Shown here one piece after another: positions 44,057 through 56,900 of a stretch of DNA of 64,000 nt. Source of the stretch: Tolypocladium sp. Sup5 PDA-1. Its lineage: Eukaryota > Ascomycota > Sordariomycetes > Hypocreales > Ophiocordycipitaceae. How positions within the stretch are numbered: the first letter of the stretch is position 1; each line of letters starts with the position of its first letter. The stretch is from the NCBI GenBank assembly GCA_000750105.3, contig JPHH03000008.1:744001-808000 (forward strand). Reading direction: 5' to 3'. The translations under genes and the position numbers were made by a program. The notes under the pieces are model-generated. The model was not told where the DNA came from. It worked only from the letters and a program-made list of their open reading frames with translations, and did not search any database.

Positions 44057-44684
44057 GGCTGCGGTTGTCACGCTCAGCACGTCGAGAGCGTTGGTAGCAA
44101 ATGGAAGGAAACTGAAAGACGGAAAACTTCAAGAGACTGGAGATAAAACAAAGAGACTGGAGATAGAACAAAGAGACAGTTGGAAAAGAAGGGCTGGCAA
44201 GATGCCTGAAGGTGTTGAAAAGGAGTGTGGTGCATTGGTGGTTGCATAGTGAAGTTGTGCAAACGTTGTAAACAAACAAGAGGGATTATTGTCAAAGGCT
44301 CAATAGAGCGAGCGGTCAATAGCCATAGCAACGCAGGTCGAAAGGCATCAAGATAGTCAGTCAGGTGACTCGTCTTTAGAAACCGAACGCACCTAAACAG
44401 CACCCTTTTCATTGAACACTCCGCCCTAGCAACCAGGCCCCGTGTCACTCCAGTTCACACAGCCATTTGCAAACGCAGCCGTAGAGAGAGATGGCCATGG
44501 ACTTATTGCCACTAAAAACAAAGAGGACTTTTATCCCATAGACTCCGTCCTATTACCCAAGCCGTGGGAACGACCCTTCTTCATGCTCCTGCTGCCACAT
44601 TCTCCAGAGCTTCACTGTCTCCTCATCCTATGAAGACCCCTCATCCTATGAAGTCTGGCTCTTTTCTAGGAACTTCCACCTTAC
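44057..44684. other. Intergenic region
   Basis: 628 bp holding the promoter of the F-box-like gene and the 3' flank of HAT2, both on -. A short direct repeat (AAAGAGACTGGAGATA-type, 44131-44176) lies just upstream of the F-box-like ATG. No gene seen. Confidence 0.55.
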
Positions 44685-46312
44685 CTATCGGTCAAGCTCG
44701 TCGACGGGCAGGTCGCCGTCGTCCCTCCCAACAATAGACTCTGCAACCTTCCAGACTTGCAAGAGATTGTCCTCGGCGGCACTCGCCACGAGCCAGGGCT
44801 CGTTCGGGTTCCAGCTGAAGTCGGCCAGGTGGTTCGTGTGTCCGCCATGCATAAACAGTCTACGAAGGATGAGCAGTTAGCATCCAGATACCGTGTTTTC
44901 GTGCGAGGATCGAGGGCAACTTACAACTCCGGAGGGCCATCGTCCTGGTCATCAGGAAGCTGTTCCTCGCCCACACGGGACAGGTCCCAGAAGATGATGC
45001 GTCTGTCGTAGCTGCCACTTCCCAAGATGCCAGCCTCGGTCGGGTGCCACGAAAGGGATGTGACGGCATCGTTGTGGCCTTCAAGGGTGTGCACCTTCTC
45101 CTTGACATTTCGCAGGTCCCAGATGCCGATCGTCTTGTCAGCAGAAGCAGTGGCGACGAGGACTTCCGAGGTAGGGTTGAAGGACAGGGCGTTGATGGCA
45201 TCAAGATGTCCACGTCTGGCAACCAGCGCTGCCTTGGTTGTCTCGCTCTGTCGAACGTCGACGATCTGCAGCGTCTGATCATCGGAGACTGTGCCAATGA
45301 AGCTCTTGGCGATGGGGTGGTACTGAACATCGTTGACGATCTGGGCGTGGTGCGTGTAACGTCTAGCAGGCCGCAGCGTCTTCGAGTCGGCCTCGAGTGT
45401 TTTCAGATCCCTGCCGTGGTGTTAGCGTGTTGTCTCTCTGATCTCAGTGCAGACGTGGACCCAGCGGCAGCTTACCATAGGCACATGGTCTTGTCTTCGC
45501 TTCCCGATGCCAGGCAACCAGCTTCATGAGGATTCCAGCTCAGGCCAAACCCTTCGGCCTTGTGGCCCACAAGCTCAATCTGAGGGTTGATCTTTCCAAG
45601 CGTGGTGGGCTGAAGAGGGTGCTTTGTGCGGTCGAAGACAAGGATCTTACCATCAACGCACAGTGTGGCGATGATGTCGGGGTTTTGGGGCTGGTAGCGC
45701 GCCTTGTTGACCTCTCCCGGGTGCTCAATCTTCTGCACAATGTCACACTTGATGGCGGCGACATCACCGGCATTGCCGTATCCGCCAATCTCTCCTCTGT
45801 CTTCATCGTAGTTGTCAGGGTTGGGTGCCACAGCCTTGGGGATCTGCACATCGGCAATCTGGAGAAAGTTGGTGCTCTCATCAGAGGTGTGCGTGCCGAG
45901 CAGAAGGCGGTGCATGCGGAAGTTTTTGCCCTCGGGTTCCTTGACGTCGGGGAACCACTGGACGGTCAGGGTAGGCCAAGTCAGGGCGGTGCTGGAATAT
46001 GTCAGAATGCCGCATCAAGGCATTTGAGGGTGAAGATGCCTACCCCAAGATCATGTCGTACAAGAAGGGGCTGTTCTTCTTCCACGTCTTGTACTCTGAG
46101 AACTGTCAGACGACACATGGCTTTGCGAGTAGCATGAGTGAGGCGCTTACCTTCATTGATCAGGCGCTCAACCTGATCGTCTTCCTCCTCCTGGGCCATA
46201 TCGACTGCAGACCACGAGTCAGCGCTGTGCCGTTGAACGGTGAGAGAGGGAGGGGAGGCTGAGGAGAAAGCTCACCATCGACCTCCGGGTCCAGCGCCTG
46301 TGCGGGAGCCAT
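44685..46312 (-). CDS. HAT2: Hat2/RbAp46-48/p55 histone-binding WD40 protein
   Basis: Histone H4 chaperone of the RBBP4/7 group; such proteins are shared subunits of the Hat1 acetyltransferase and, in Neurospora, of chromatin complexes including PRC2. Six predicted exons: 46312-46276, 46204-46151, 46095-46044, 45991-45476, 45410-44925 and 44859-44685 (439 aa; introns 52-71 nt). The N-terminal H4-binding helix is typical (VERLINEEYKTWKKNSPFLY, DMILGTALTWPTLTVQWFPD), then seven WD40 blades, e.g. CLASGSEDKTMCLWD, VLVATASADKTIGIWDLR, ILGSGSYDRRIIFWDLSR. The acidic insertion before the last blade (EEQLPDDQDDGPPELLFMHG) and NEPWLVASAAEDNLLQVW are family hallmarks. It is divergent from XRN1. Whether it corresponds to Hat2 or Msi1 by function cannot be settled here; the sequence is closest to the Hat2 type. 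Confidence 0.96.
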
Positions 46313-47094
46313 GGTGGGCGGAATTGCGGTCACAAAGTAGGCAGGAGTAAATCAAAACGGGGGCTGATTGAAGATTTGTGATGTTACAGGGCGATGCGCA
46401 AGGTAAAGCTGACGCGGGGGCTTCCCTGCGGATGAAGCTTGCGACGAGGCTGGAAGATGGGAGTCGAGCGCTGGCAGCACGCGTCGCGCGTAAAGTGAAG
46501 GAGAGAAAGGCAAGGCGGTGGGTGCCAGGGTGGTGGGCGTCCGCCTAAACTGCCACCAAGGCGGTGAGGGGTGGCTGGAGTGTTTCTGTGGGCTCTGGGA
46601 GGCTGCCAGTGGCCAGCGCGAGCGAGGGGGTGAGGTCGGTCCAAGTGCCTGAGGCCACCCCTCGGAGCCCCAAGTCCCTCCCCCGCCAACGAGCTGCACG
46701 CGGCTGCGGCCCTGGGCAGAATCAGCAGTGACTTCCAGGTTCCACCGTTCTGCCTCTGCTCTTCTTCCACCACAACACCACGCTCAACAATCACCCTCCG
46801 TCCCTCTCCCCCACGCACGCACAGCTGCATCTTCCGCTAGCTGTGGGCCCAGATTCTTGTTGTCTGGTGCCACTACCCCTTTCCTTCGTCCCTTCTCTCT
46901 CTCTCTGCTCGTTCGGCGTACCGCGGACCGGTCATCAGCTTCGGCGGAAGGATCTTCTCGTTTCGTTGCGCCGGGCAGACTGGATTGGGCTCGACGTCCC
47001 GATTTGCTGCGATTCTTCATCTCGCGCCATACATATCTCTTGTCTCTATTTCTAGACTACATTCCGGGCGGGCAAGCTTCCGCCGCTGTGCAAC
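46313..47094. promoter_or_regulatory. Divergent promoter HAT2 / XRN1
   Basis: 782 bp between opposed starts. The XRN1 side (46740-46920) is rich in CT tracts as in a transcribed fungal leader. One ACGCGT is at 46478-46483. No gene seen. Confidence 0.6.
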
Positions 47095-50000
47095 ATGGGG
47101 CACGTCGCCACTCTCCGACCTCCGCCCGTCGAGCCTGAGCTAACCTCTGTCGCAGTGTTCCCAAATTCTTCAGATGGCTCTCGGAGCGCTATCCGGCCAT
47201 TTCCCAGGTCATCGCAGAGAACAGAATACCCGAGTTTGACTGCCTCTATGTTCGAATGCCTCCCGACCGGTTCCCCTCCGCCTTTCGCTGACCCCAAGTC
47301 CCTAGCTTGACATGAACGGCATCATCCACAACTGCACCCACAAGGACGCCGGCGAGGATACAACCTTCCGATTAAGCGAGGAGGAAATGTTTATACGCAT
47401 CTTCAACTACATCGAGCACTTGTTCGGCAAGATAAAGCCCAAGCAGCTCTTCTTCATGGCCATCGACGGCGTTGCTCCGCGCGCCAAGATGAACCAGCAG
47501 CGTGCTCGTCGTTTCCGCACGGCACTGGATGTTGAAAAGGCCCGTGAAAAGGCCATCAAAGAGGGTGTAGAGATGCCAAAGGAGGAACCCTTTGACAGCA
47601 ACTGCATCACACCTGGTATGTAAACCTTCACTCCGTGTTCCCCTAGCCGAGACTGATGTTTGGCAGGAACCGAGTTCATGGCGAAGCTGTCGCTGCAGCT
47701 TCGATACTTTGTGAACAAGAAAGTTTCAGAAGACACTGACTGGCAGGGGTGCGAGGTCGTACTCTCTGGCCACGACGTCCCCGGCGAGGGAGAGCACAAG
47801 ATCATGGAGTACATCCGCAACGCAAAGGCGCAGCCCAACTACAACCCAAATGTGCGCCACTGCCTCTACGGCCTGGACGCCGACTTGATCATGCTGGGTC
47901 TCCTCAGCCATGACCCCCACTTCTGTCTTCTCCGTGAAGAAGTCACCTTCGGACGGGCTTCCAAGACCAAGTCAAAGGAGCTTGAACATCAGAACTTCTA
48001 TCTTCTCCATCTCTGCATCGTGAGAGAATACCTGGAAATGGAGTTTCAGGAGCTGCAAAGGGAAGGCACACTGAGCTTCCCGTTTGACCTTGAGCGGGTC
48101 ATTGATGATTTCATTTTGATGGCGTTTTTTGTTGGAAACGATTTCCTGCCGAATCTCCCCGGACTTCACATCAACGAAGGTGCGCTGGCCAACATGTTTG
48201 GAATCTATAAGAAGGTTCTTCCGACATGCGAGGGCTACATCAACGAAGACGGTGTCATCAACATGACCCGTCTGCGGAGTCTTCTGGATGAGCTCAGCAA
48301 GCTCGAGTTGGTTTCCTTTGAGAGCGATGTTTCCGATGAGAAGTGGTTTGTTTCCAAGCAGATGGAAAAGAAGCTCGAAGGCAAGAACGGTGCAAGCCAC
48401 AAGACTCCCAAGGGCGGTCAGCTTGTCATCACCTCGTTTCAGCGGGATCTGTGGAAACAGAAGATCCGCCCCTATGTTTCGAAACGATCCGACGAGCCGC
48501 TCAACCTTGGTGCGGAGCTGAAAGCAGCAGACCGCAAGTTTGTCCAAGACCTTGCCGATGCCATGCACCTGGATTGGTCGACCAAGGAGGACGACAACGC
48601 GGATCGACACCTTATCCTATCGTTCCCCGCGCGACCAGCAGGACAAGGCGACGGCGAGGACGAGGAAGAAGAGGAGGGCAACCTGGCTGCCTACCGTGTC
48701 ACCAAGACCTACGACAAAGCAGTAGTTGTTGATGTGACGCCCGACGATGCTCAGCAGCACTACGAAAAGCTGTACCAGGACAAGTATCAAGGCTGGAAGA
48801 CCAAGTACTATCTGCAAAAGTTCCCGGAATGGCCGTCGGAACAGTACGGCCAGGAGCAGACGTCTCTTTGCGAGAATTACGTCCAGGGCCTTCAGTGGGT
48901 GCTGTACTACTACTACCGGGGCATCGCGTCTTGGCCGTGGTACTATGGCTATCACTACGCGCCTCTTATATCAGGTAAACTCCTTTCAAGACCGGAAGCA
49001 GGTAGGGTTCAAAGCTAACTGCCATCAGATGTCGTCAAGGGCCTCGGTGCTGATCTCAACTTCGAGAAGGGTCAGCCGTTCAAGCCGTATGAACAGCTGA
49101 TGGGCGTCTTGCCCGACCGAAGCAAGAAGATTGTGCCCACCGTGTACCACGACCTGATGACGAACCCGAATTCTCCAATCATCGATTTCTATCCCAGAGA
49201 CTTCGAGCTGGACATGAATGGCAAGAAGATGGAGTGGGAGGCCGTGGTAAAGATCCCGTTCATCGACGAGCAGCGACTTCTGGCAGCCATGGCACCAAAG
49301 AATGAGCTCCTAGACGATGACGAGAAGGCTCGAAATGGATATGGCGTTCCGCTCAAGTTCACCTACTCCTCGGACGTCAACTTCACTTACCCTTCGTCGC
49401 TTCCCGGCATCTTCCCAGAGATCCAGTCCTGCCGCTGCATTGAGAACATGTTCGACATGCCCGACACAGAGGGTCTTGACTACTTGACAGGCCTGACGAC
49501 CGGCGCGCTGTTGAACGTCGAGGCGCTGGCTGGTTTTCCCACCCTGCATAGCCTGCCTTATACGGCACAGCTGGTCCAAGGCTACGGCATCAACGTTTTC
49601 CAGTCAGACAGCCGGAATCCTAGCGTTGTCGTCACCCTGACCGATACCAAGATGCGGACAAGCATAGAAACATGGAAGGCGAAGCTCGGCCAGCGATGCT
49701 ATGTGGGATATCCATTCTTGCAGGAGGCCAAGGTGATTAAGGTCCAGGACGAGCTTTTCAGCTATGAACTGGCCGAAAATGAAAAGGACATCATCACCAA
49801 GGACCACTCGAACAGGGAGGCTGGCGATTTTTCCAAGGATTCGGAGTACCTCGAGAGCTGGCATGCGAAGCGCCTGGGTATCACCATCGGACAAGTGGAG
49901 TGTCTTGTCTATGTCCACATGCTCAAGGGCCTGATCAAGACGGAGGAAGGAGCACTGATCAAGGAATACGCCGAGAACCCAAGCTTGCGAAGCACCTATG

Positions 50001-51571
50001 CGTCTCAGACAGTTGTCGACGAGGTCGTTAACGAGGATGAGCGATTCATCGAAAAGGCGGCTCTGCCCGTCGAGGAAGAATTTCCCGTGGGAACTCGGGC
50101 GTTCTTCCTCGGGGACTATGCCTACGGACGCCCTCTGGAGATTACTGGCCACGTGAGCAACAAGACGGAAGTTGTCGTCTCCGTGCCCAAGAACAAGGAG
50201 CAGGAATTTGCCAAGCGGATCATTCATCAGGCCGAGCGCAGTAACCCGTACACGCCATCTTTTGCGGTCGCCAAGAAACTCGGAGTGCATCCTTTGGTGC
50301 TGAGCAAGATCACGTCGTCTTACCAAGTCAGCACTTCAGGTGGGCTCAAGTTGAACTTGGGTCTCAATCTGAAGTTCGAGGGACGCAAGCTCAAGGTTTT
50401 GGGGTACTCGCGAAAGTCCCACACTGGCTGGGAGTTCAGCGCTTTGGCAGTCAAGTTGATTGCGGACTACATGGTAGCATTCCCCGACTTTTTCGCCGCC
50501 ATCCAGAAGGAACCTCAGAGGAGCGAGATTTCCGAAACTAATCTGTGGAACGATCCGAGCGTTGCCTCGCAGCGCGTCAAGGACATTGTGGCTTGGTTGA
50601 AGAAGCAGGAGATGAGCAAGTTTGAGCGCGTGCCTCTCGAGGCCGAGCAGCTTGACTCGGAGGTCGTCATGGCGCTAGCAACCGTTGGCGAGCAAACATA
50701 CCAGGCCTCGCTGGACATTGATATTCGGAAGCTGCGCGGCGTGCCTCGTGCTGCCATCCTGAAGCCTTCCGACGCGGAGCTGGTGCTCGGGAACCAAAGC
50801 TTCAGCCTGGGCGACCGTGTGACATTTGCAGCTGCTGCTGGAAAGGTCCCCATTGCTACAAGGGGAACAGTTGCTGGCATCAGCCGAACTGCGACGGCGC
50901 TGCTGCTGGATGTCGTGTGGGACACGTCATTCATGAGCGGCACAACGCTGGGCGAGCGCGCTCCGATGTTCCGCGGCCAGACGGTTGCATCATCTTCCGT
51001 CCTGAACACAACGGACAAGCAAGTCATTTCTGCATCGAGCAGATCTCAGCGCCGACGGGCTGCTCCAACGGCAACGACTGGACCCTACGGCTCAGTTGGC
51101 GTGCCGCAGTACAAGGATGCCACAGCCCCTCCACCCCTGCGAGGTGGATGGCGCGGTGCTATCAACGGTGGTGCCAACTCGCCTGGTCGCCGCGGCAGTC
51201 CCAGCCAGCGCGGTGGTGCCCCGAACTTGCTGCACAGCACCCTGGTGTATCGAGGCAGCCCCCATGGAACACCGCCTCCGGGGCAAGGCGTGAATGGCCA
51301 AGGCCGTGGAGGAGGCAATGGTAGCTGGCGAGGCAATGGCGGCGGTCGAGGACGAGGTCGTGGGAACTTTGAAGGATCCCAGACCCCTCCTACTCGCGAG
51401 CAGCCGGCCATGTATGGCAGTGTCCCCCCTCCCGCGAGCCTTGACAACTCGCGTGGCGGCCGCGGTGGCCGTGGTCGAGGAGGTAGAGGGCGAGGAGGTC
51501 CGAACAGGGGGCGGGGTGGCAATGGCAATGGCAGCGCCAGTGTCAGTGGCGGAAATGTTGCTCAGGGCTAG
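47095..51571 (+). CDS. XRN1: Xrn1/Kem1 cytoplasmic 5'-3' exoribonuclease
   Basis: Processive 5'-3' exonuclease degrading decapped mRNA in the cytoplasm. Predicted exons are 47095-47099, 47156-47249, 47306-47615, 47667-48974 and 49029-51571 (1,419 aa, family size). The XRN_N acidic motifs are intact: LDMNGIIHNC, MAIDGVAPRAKMNQQRARRF, SGHDVPGEGEHKIMEY, LYGLDADLIMLGL and FVGNDFLP. Then come the helical region with WYYGYHYAPLISDVVKGL, the D1-D4/SH3-like part, and an Arg/Gly-rich tail (RGGRGRGGRGRGG). The first coding exon is only ATGGG and its intron starts with GC, not GT (47100-47155, GC...AG, GCTAAC branch); the second intron begins GTTCGA. Both junctions are forced by the invariant N-terminus MGVPKFFRWLSERYP. 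Divergent from HAT2. Confidence 0.96.
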
Positions 51572-51920
51572 TATCCCATGGGTTCATGAAAATGTACTCC
51601 CGGAGGTTGAGGCTGTATCGTCGTTCATAAGGGTGGATATTTGGGGCATGGGGCGGAATGCCTTTTTTGTACACGGATATTGTCAGGGCAGTGTTCTATT
51701 CAGGGGCCATGCGCGATGATGATGATGATGTACTATAGACAGAGCTGGATGCCTCAGTGGATGGCGGGCAAGCTTGCCGATCGGGGGTAGTTCTCTTCTT
51801 GTTATGATGAATGTCATGCCGTTGAAAGGACAAAATTGATCCATTGCTAGCCAACCTGCTAAACGCCACAAGTTCTTGTTCCTACGTGACTAAATTACTC
51901 TTTACTAGAACGGAGCCTGC
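51572..51920. other. Convergent intergenic region
   Basis: 349 bp between the 3' ends of XRN1 and SPC3; 3' UTR-like, with a short (GAT)n tract near 51716-51730. No gene seen. Confidence 0.6.
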
Positions 51921-52738
51921 TTATTTGGCTTTGCCCTTGCCGTCCTTTGACTTGACCGCAGGGAGGGCGAACTTGTCGCTCAACCCACCAGTCACGGTCT
52001 TCCAGAGGAAGATGTCCTTGTCCATGTTCCAGGTTAGGAGCCCAACCCACGGCTGCACGTTGTAGTGCAGCTTGAGTGAAACATCGCCGACTTCCGCAAT
52101 CTTTCCGCTCGGGTGGGTAATTTGGTACTTTGGCTTCTGGTTCTTGAGCTTGAGGATACCTCTGGAGGCGGCGAGCAGTCAGCAATTGAGCGCAAAAGAG
52201 GGTCACTGGCAGTCCAGGGGGTCGTACCGGCTGGGGTCAATGGTCTTGCCCACGGAGCTCTTCTTGAGCTTCTTCATGGCAACGGGCCCAATGTTCTTCA
52301 GGTGGTCGGCGCTCGGGTTCGTGATGATGCTGTCCCAGATGACGGCCGAGTTGGTCGCATTCTGGCCGGGCGCGCTGGGCCACTCGGCCGTGACGTAGAC
52401 GAAGAGCTGCTTGGTGTTCCACGTGAAGAGGGACGACAGGTCGGCGTCGAGGGAGAACTTGATGATGGCGTACTCTTCCTTTTTGGACGAGTAGTAGTGC
52501 GGCCGGCCCTTGACGCTGTTGGTCCATGCAGTCAGCGCCTTGTTCCTTAGGTACGAATTCAGGTAAGGCGGTGGAGGAGATGAGGAGGGGCGTACACTTG
52601 GATGTTCTGCGGGATGAGGACGCCGCTCGGGGTGCGGGAGGAGAAGAAGTCGGTGGCAGCGATGAAGGCGCCGAAAATGCAGGCGACGGTGGTGAAGAAG
52701 CCGAAGACGTTCTGGATGCGCGTGAAGGAGGAGTGCAT
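51921..52738 (-). CDS. SPC3: Spc3/SPC22-23 signal peptidase complex subunit
   Basis: Essential non-catalytic subunit of the ER signal peptidase, supporting Sec11 in cleaving signal peptides. Predicted exons are 52738-52596, 52515-52228 and 52161-51921 (223 aa; introns 80 and 66 nt). The N-terminus MHSSFTRIQNVFGFFTTVAC begins a single membrane anchor (to about residue 28), after which the chain is lumenal. Family blocks: IQVVKGRPHYYSSKKEEYAI, SLFTWNTKQLFVYVTAEWPS and QNATNSAVIWDSII with an N-glycosylation sequon (NAT), then NQKPKYQITHPSGKIAEVGD and VQPWVGLLTW. A short Lys-rich tail is present. Intron 1 was placed so that QVVKGRP stays in frame. Divergent from the ULP2-type gene. Confidence 0.95.
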
Positions 52739-53942
52739 GGTGGGCGATTCGGGGGGCGCACGAGGGCGCGCGTTGCTGTTGATCGGGGTTCGCAGCGCTG
52801 GCTATCGCGGCATTGGAGGTTGGAGGCTGAATGAGCCGTCGCGGTCGTTGATGATGTCGTGAATTAATAGGACACGTTGGTGTGGGGGATGATGTTGGAG
52901 GCGTGGTGTTGGCCTTTCAGCCTTGCAGGTGGAGGTGGTCCCTGCGCGGAACCACTCCAGTGGGCTGCCCGCTATGCCATCGGCTCCGCGCCAGTGATGG
53001 ACACGGGAACCTGCAAGCTGCAGGATACGAAGGTACTGGGGGCTCTCGCTGCGAGCGCCTGGAGTGCTTCTGTTCAAGTTAGGTCGACAGCTTGTGGTGC
53101 CTGGCAAACGGGTGACTTAGATCTTGCCAACCTGGAGCGCGTGACAGCTGCCGTGACAATTGGTTGGCCTTCCTAAACACCGCTGTTGTGAGTCCGTGAC
53201 TCTGCGACAACACGAAGCTGCCGCAGACATACAGTCAAAACGACATCGCGGACGAGAGCAAAAGTAGGTTCAGCGCCCTTGACTCTTCAACTCATCCTAC
53301 CATGATCGCGTCTTTAACTTTGCATCGTCGCTTGTCTCTACGAAGCGACTGTGGTCGTGTTCTTACAGCCTGCAACCTTAACTGACGCGCTGGATGGATC
53401 CAATCGATGCGACTGAGCAGATGATATGGTACTCATCATAGACCTCACGGAGTCGTCGGACACAGTTGCTGCCAGCGACGGGCTTCAAGTGAGTAGATAC
53501 AGACCATTTCCTTCACACCGCCTCCCAGAAATAGGGAATGGAACCTAGCCACAAACATCCATCGTCATCGGTTCATGGTGGTTGGTTGCCGTTGGCAGGC
53601 TCGTCAATGGCGCCGTAGCGGATGGCGAGGCTGCCTGACGTGCCTCGCAGCCGCGTCCTTGCCAGTGGAACCCCAGCACCCCAAAAACTCCCTAGCTCTC
53701 AAGTGACAAGTCCACCACTTTTGGCTGTGGACCCCGCCACTGACCATTGAAGAATCAACCGTCATCGTCAACCCTTGAACCCATTTCGCAGCGCGCGACT
53801 GCTGCTGGCGAGGCTCACACGTGAGTTTCTGGGGAAATACAAGTCGCTAGCATCGCAGGCGAAACTGACATCGCTCGCGACAGGTCGCGACAGCACAGCG
53901 ACGCCAAACCGGTCTCCAACGGCGAGAATCACGACGTCGTAA
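52739..53942. promoter_or_regulatory. SPC3 promoter and unresolved 5' region of the SUMO-protease gene
   Basis: 1.2 kb divergent interval. The right half probably contains short 5' exons of the downstream gene: an ATG frame at 53621, a good acceptor CATTTCGCAG near 53793, and a strong donor GTGAGT at 53821 with a CTGAC branch and acceptor GCGACAG near 53883. I could not chain these into one frame. Confidence 0.45.
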
Positions 53943-56900
53943 AGCTGGACAACCACGCACGCGAGCCCCAGATTCACGAGTCGGTTCAGACGGGAGAGAG
54001 GGAGGATCCAAAGAGAACTCGATGGGAGTACGCATAGCCCCACTCGAGCCCTTGTTCGTCCTGCTAGTCCAGCACTGACTGGAAGCAGCCCGTGGGAGCG
54101 ATACAAGTCCAGAGCACACTCGTTCCCAGACTATGGGTAGGCACCCTCTGACCTCACAGGCAGGGTTTCTGTTCTTGCTGATGCCTTTTCCAGGATTGAG
54201 GGGGAGAGGATGGGTCCTTCGCTCCTGGTGCGTACTCCCTGAGCGCTGCACACCCAATATCGGATGCTAACCATCTCACAGAAGGCCATCAGCGCATCAG
54301 CCGGCCCTGTGAATACACTGAGCTCTCGGCGGAGCTCTTCTGACGTTTACGTCGTGAAAGATAGCCCACCGACAAAGCGGCAGAGACCAGATAGCTCTCG
54401 CATTCACGGACCTGTGAAAAGCCACTTCTTCTTGGGCTCAAAGCCAGCGGCGCACGACGATGTCCTGGACCTCACCCGGTCAGTTTCGCGTGATGATCAG
54501 TACGACCTGAAGAGCAGCTCGAGCACAGGAAAGACGGCATCCAGCGCGGCTGTAAACATCTCCGAATTCCGCAACGCGCGCCCCCCGGCTAGCAGCCATC
54601 CGGTTCGCAAGAAGCGGAAAAGTCGGCTGCCAAGCGAGACGGACAACATCGCGCGCGCAGTCACACCCAAGGTCTCTAGCCTCGCTACGAAGACGCCAGG
54701 ACGAGATACTCGATCAGGTGCTGTCGACAGTCCCGATATCCTGGCTAACGACGAGCACCCGCCGCCGGCCAATATCGTTTCCGATGTCCAGCCGCAACCC
54801 CCCGCCAAACGTATGCTGCACCTTTGTCACACAGAGTCAACAGGGCCGCCAGTCAAACGCCCCAAACCAACGCAAGCACCGAAGGAATCTATTGAGGGCT
54901 CAGAGGACGAGCTGAACGCGCAACCCGACAAGACCGAAGGGAAGAAAAACACCAACTTTTCTGGTCTTGGTCAGCCACGGCAGCAGATCAAAGCTAGGGG
55001 TGACATCCACCCTACTATTTTCGGAGGCCTAAAGCGTCGACTGCTGGGACTCTCTCCGCCCACTCGTCCGCGCATGGTTCTGAAGAAGGCGGCGTGCGGC
55101 AAGGATCTGTACGAGAGCGATGGCCTGGGGCATAGGCAGATCATTCTTCGCCCAGAGCCCAACAACAGCTTCAAGCTGGTGCCGATGACGGCGAGCGGCG
55201 ACCGTTTGCAACTCGCTTGGTTGAATATCGACACCGAGGCAGCCTTTCGGGTGCTGCACGCAGCGACAGCGAGCCCTTGTGTCATCGTTTCTCGTTCAAA
55301 AACGGTTGATTTTGAGGCCAAGCTCGCTTTGGAGTTTGAGACCCCCGAAGGCGCTTCGAAACTTGTTTCAATGATGGACGGCGCCAAGGCCGAGGAAAAG
55401 CCCAAGTCAGTCAAATGGACCTGGTCATGTACACCTTGTGATTGAGCTAACACCACTCAGGGCTGAGATTGAAGCCATAGTGCAAAAGGCCGTCCAGGAT
55501 GCGACTAGGTATTCAGCAGCAAACATCCGTACAAGAAGAGACGCTGGGCAACAACTGGCCGAGGATAAACACAATGAGACACCCTGGTCGGCTACTCGAA
55601 CCACAGTCGTAGTGGGCGAGAAAGGTCCGAAGAGCAACTCAGTGAAAGACGAGTTGTTTAGATCTGCTCGGACTGATGGTGGCCGTCCTGTTGACCTCAG
55701 TGGCGATACTGAGATGCCGGTACGAGGTCATGCTCCTGATACGCGGCGGACGAGGAGGTCCCTCGCATCACCCATTCACCGTGAGCCGAGCCCCGACCGT
55801 TGGACCACCACACATCCAGACTGGCGGAAACGCTGGCAGAGATCGCTTGTCTTTCCGGCCACGGGCAAGAACCGGGCAACTGTTGACGACGAGGATATAC
55901 CTCGACTTGACGAAGGAGAATTCCTGAACGACAACCTCATCAGCTTCTACCTCCGGTATCTGCAGGTCAAGCTTGAGAACGAACGGCCGGAACTGCTCAA
56001 GAAGGTATACATCTTCAGCAGCTTTTTCTTTGAAAAGTTGAGGTCCACCAAAGGGAAGGTCAACTACGATGGCGTCAAGACGTGGACGGCCAAATTCGAC
56101 CTCTTTTCTTATGACTATATCATCGTCCCCGTCAATGAGCACGCACATTGGTATTTGGCCATCATCTGCAACGTGCCAAATGCCCTCAACGGCGTACCGG
56201 CTATAGAAGGCGAGGAGGTTATTGATGTATCAAGCGAGCACCGAGACGTTGAGATGCTCTACTCCCCCCCAAGCGCTTCCACAAGAACGAAGCAGCCAAC
56301 ATCCCCAGGAACCCTGAGCAAAACATCGCCCGCAGGTAGCAGGGCACAGAAGTTCAACCCAAGACATCCCAGGATTATCACCCTCGACTCTCTGGACTCT
56401 CCGCACTCTGCCACCTGCAAGGCGCTGAGGGAGTATCTGGTCGAGGAGGCCAAAAACAAGAAGGATGCCGATCTGGCATTGATTCCTAATGGGATGACAG
56501 CCAAGAAAATCCCTCACCAAAACAACTTCTGCGACTGTGGCGTTTTCGTACTCGGCTACACGGAGGAGTTCCTAAAGGACCCTGACGAAGTCGCCCACAA
56601 GCTGCTTCACAAGGAAAGCCCCGAATGGGACATACAGCCTTCAAGGTTGCGAAACAAGGTTCGGTCGCTGTTGTTTGATCTGCAAAAAGAGCAGCAGGAC
56701 CGACTCGAGAAGGAGAAAGAGGAGAAAGAGGAGAAGCGCAAAGCCGCGGCGAAGAAGAAGGCTGCCAAAAAAGATAAGCTGCAAAGCTCTCAGCTTGCAG
56801 AAGTGTCGCCTACTTCGCCAAAAGCGTCACCCGAGGGTGATTCAGCGGCGGAGAATGTGAAGACTTCTTCAGCCAGCGAGGGCGTCAGCAGAGAACAGTC

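Noticed and set aside
42308..44146. 612-codon antisense frame opposite the F-box-like gene
   Set aside because: Follows from near-total G/C at third positions of the real gene; composition is Val/Glu/His-biased with no domain, and the opposite strand gives a coherent protein.
54264..54281. ATG at 54264 as the SUMO-protease start
   Set aside because: GCTAAC followed 11 nt later by CAG is a canonical intron end; upstream exons join in frame.
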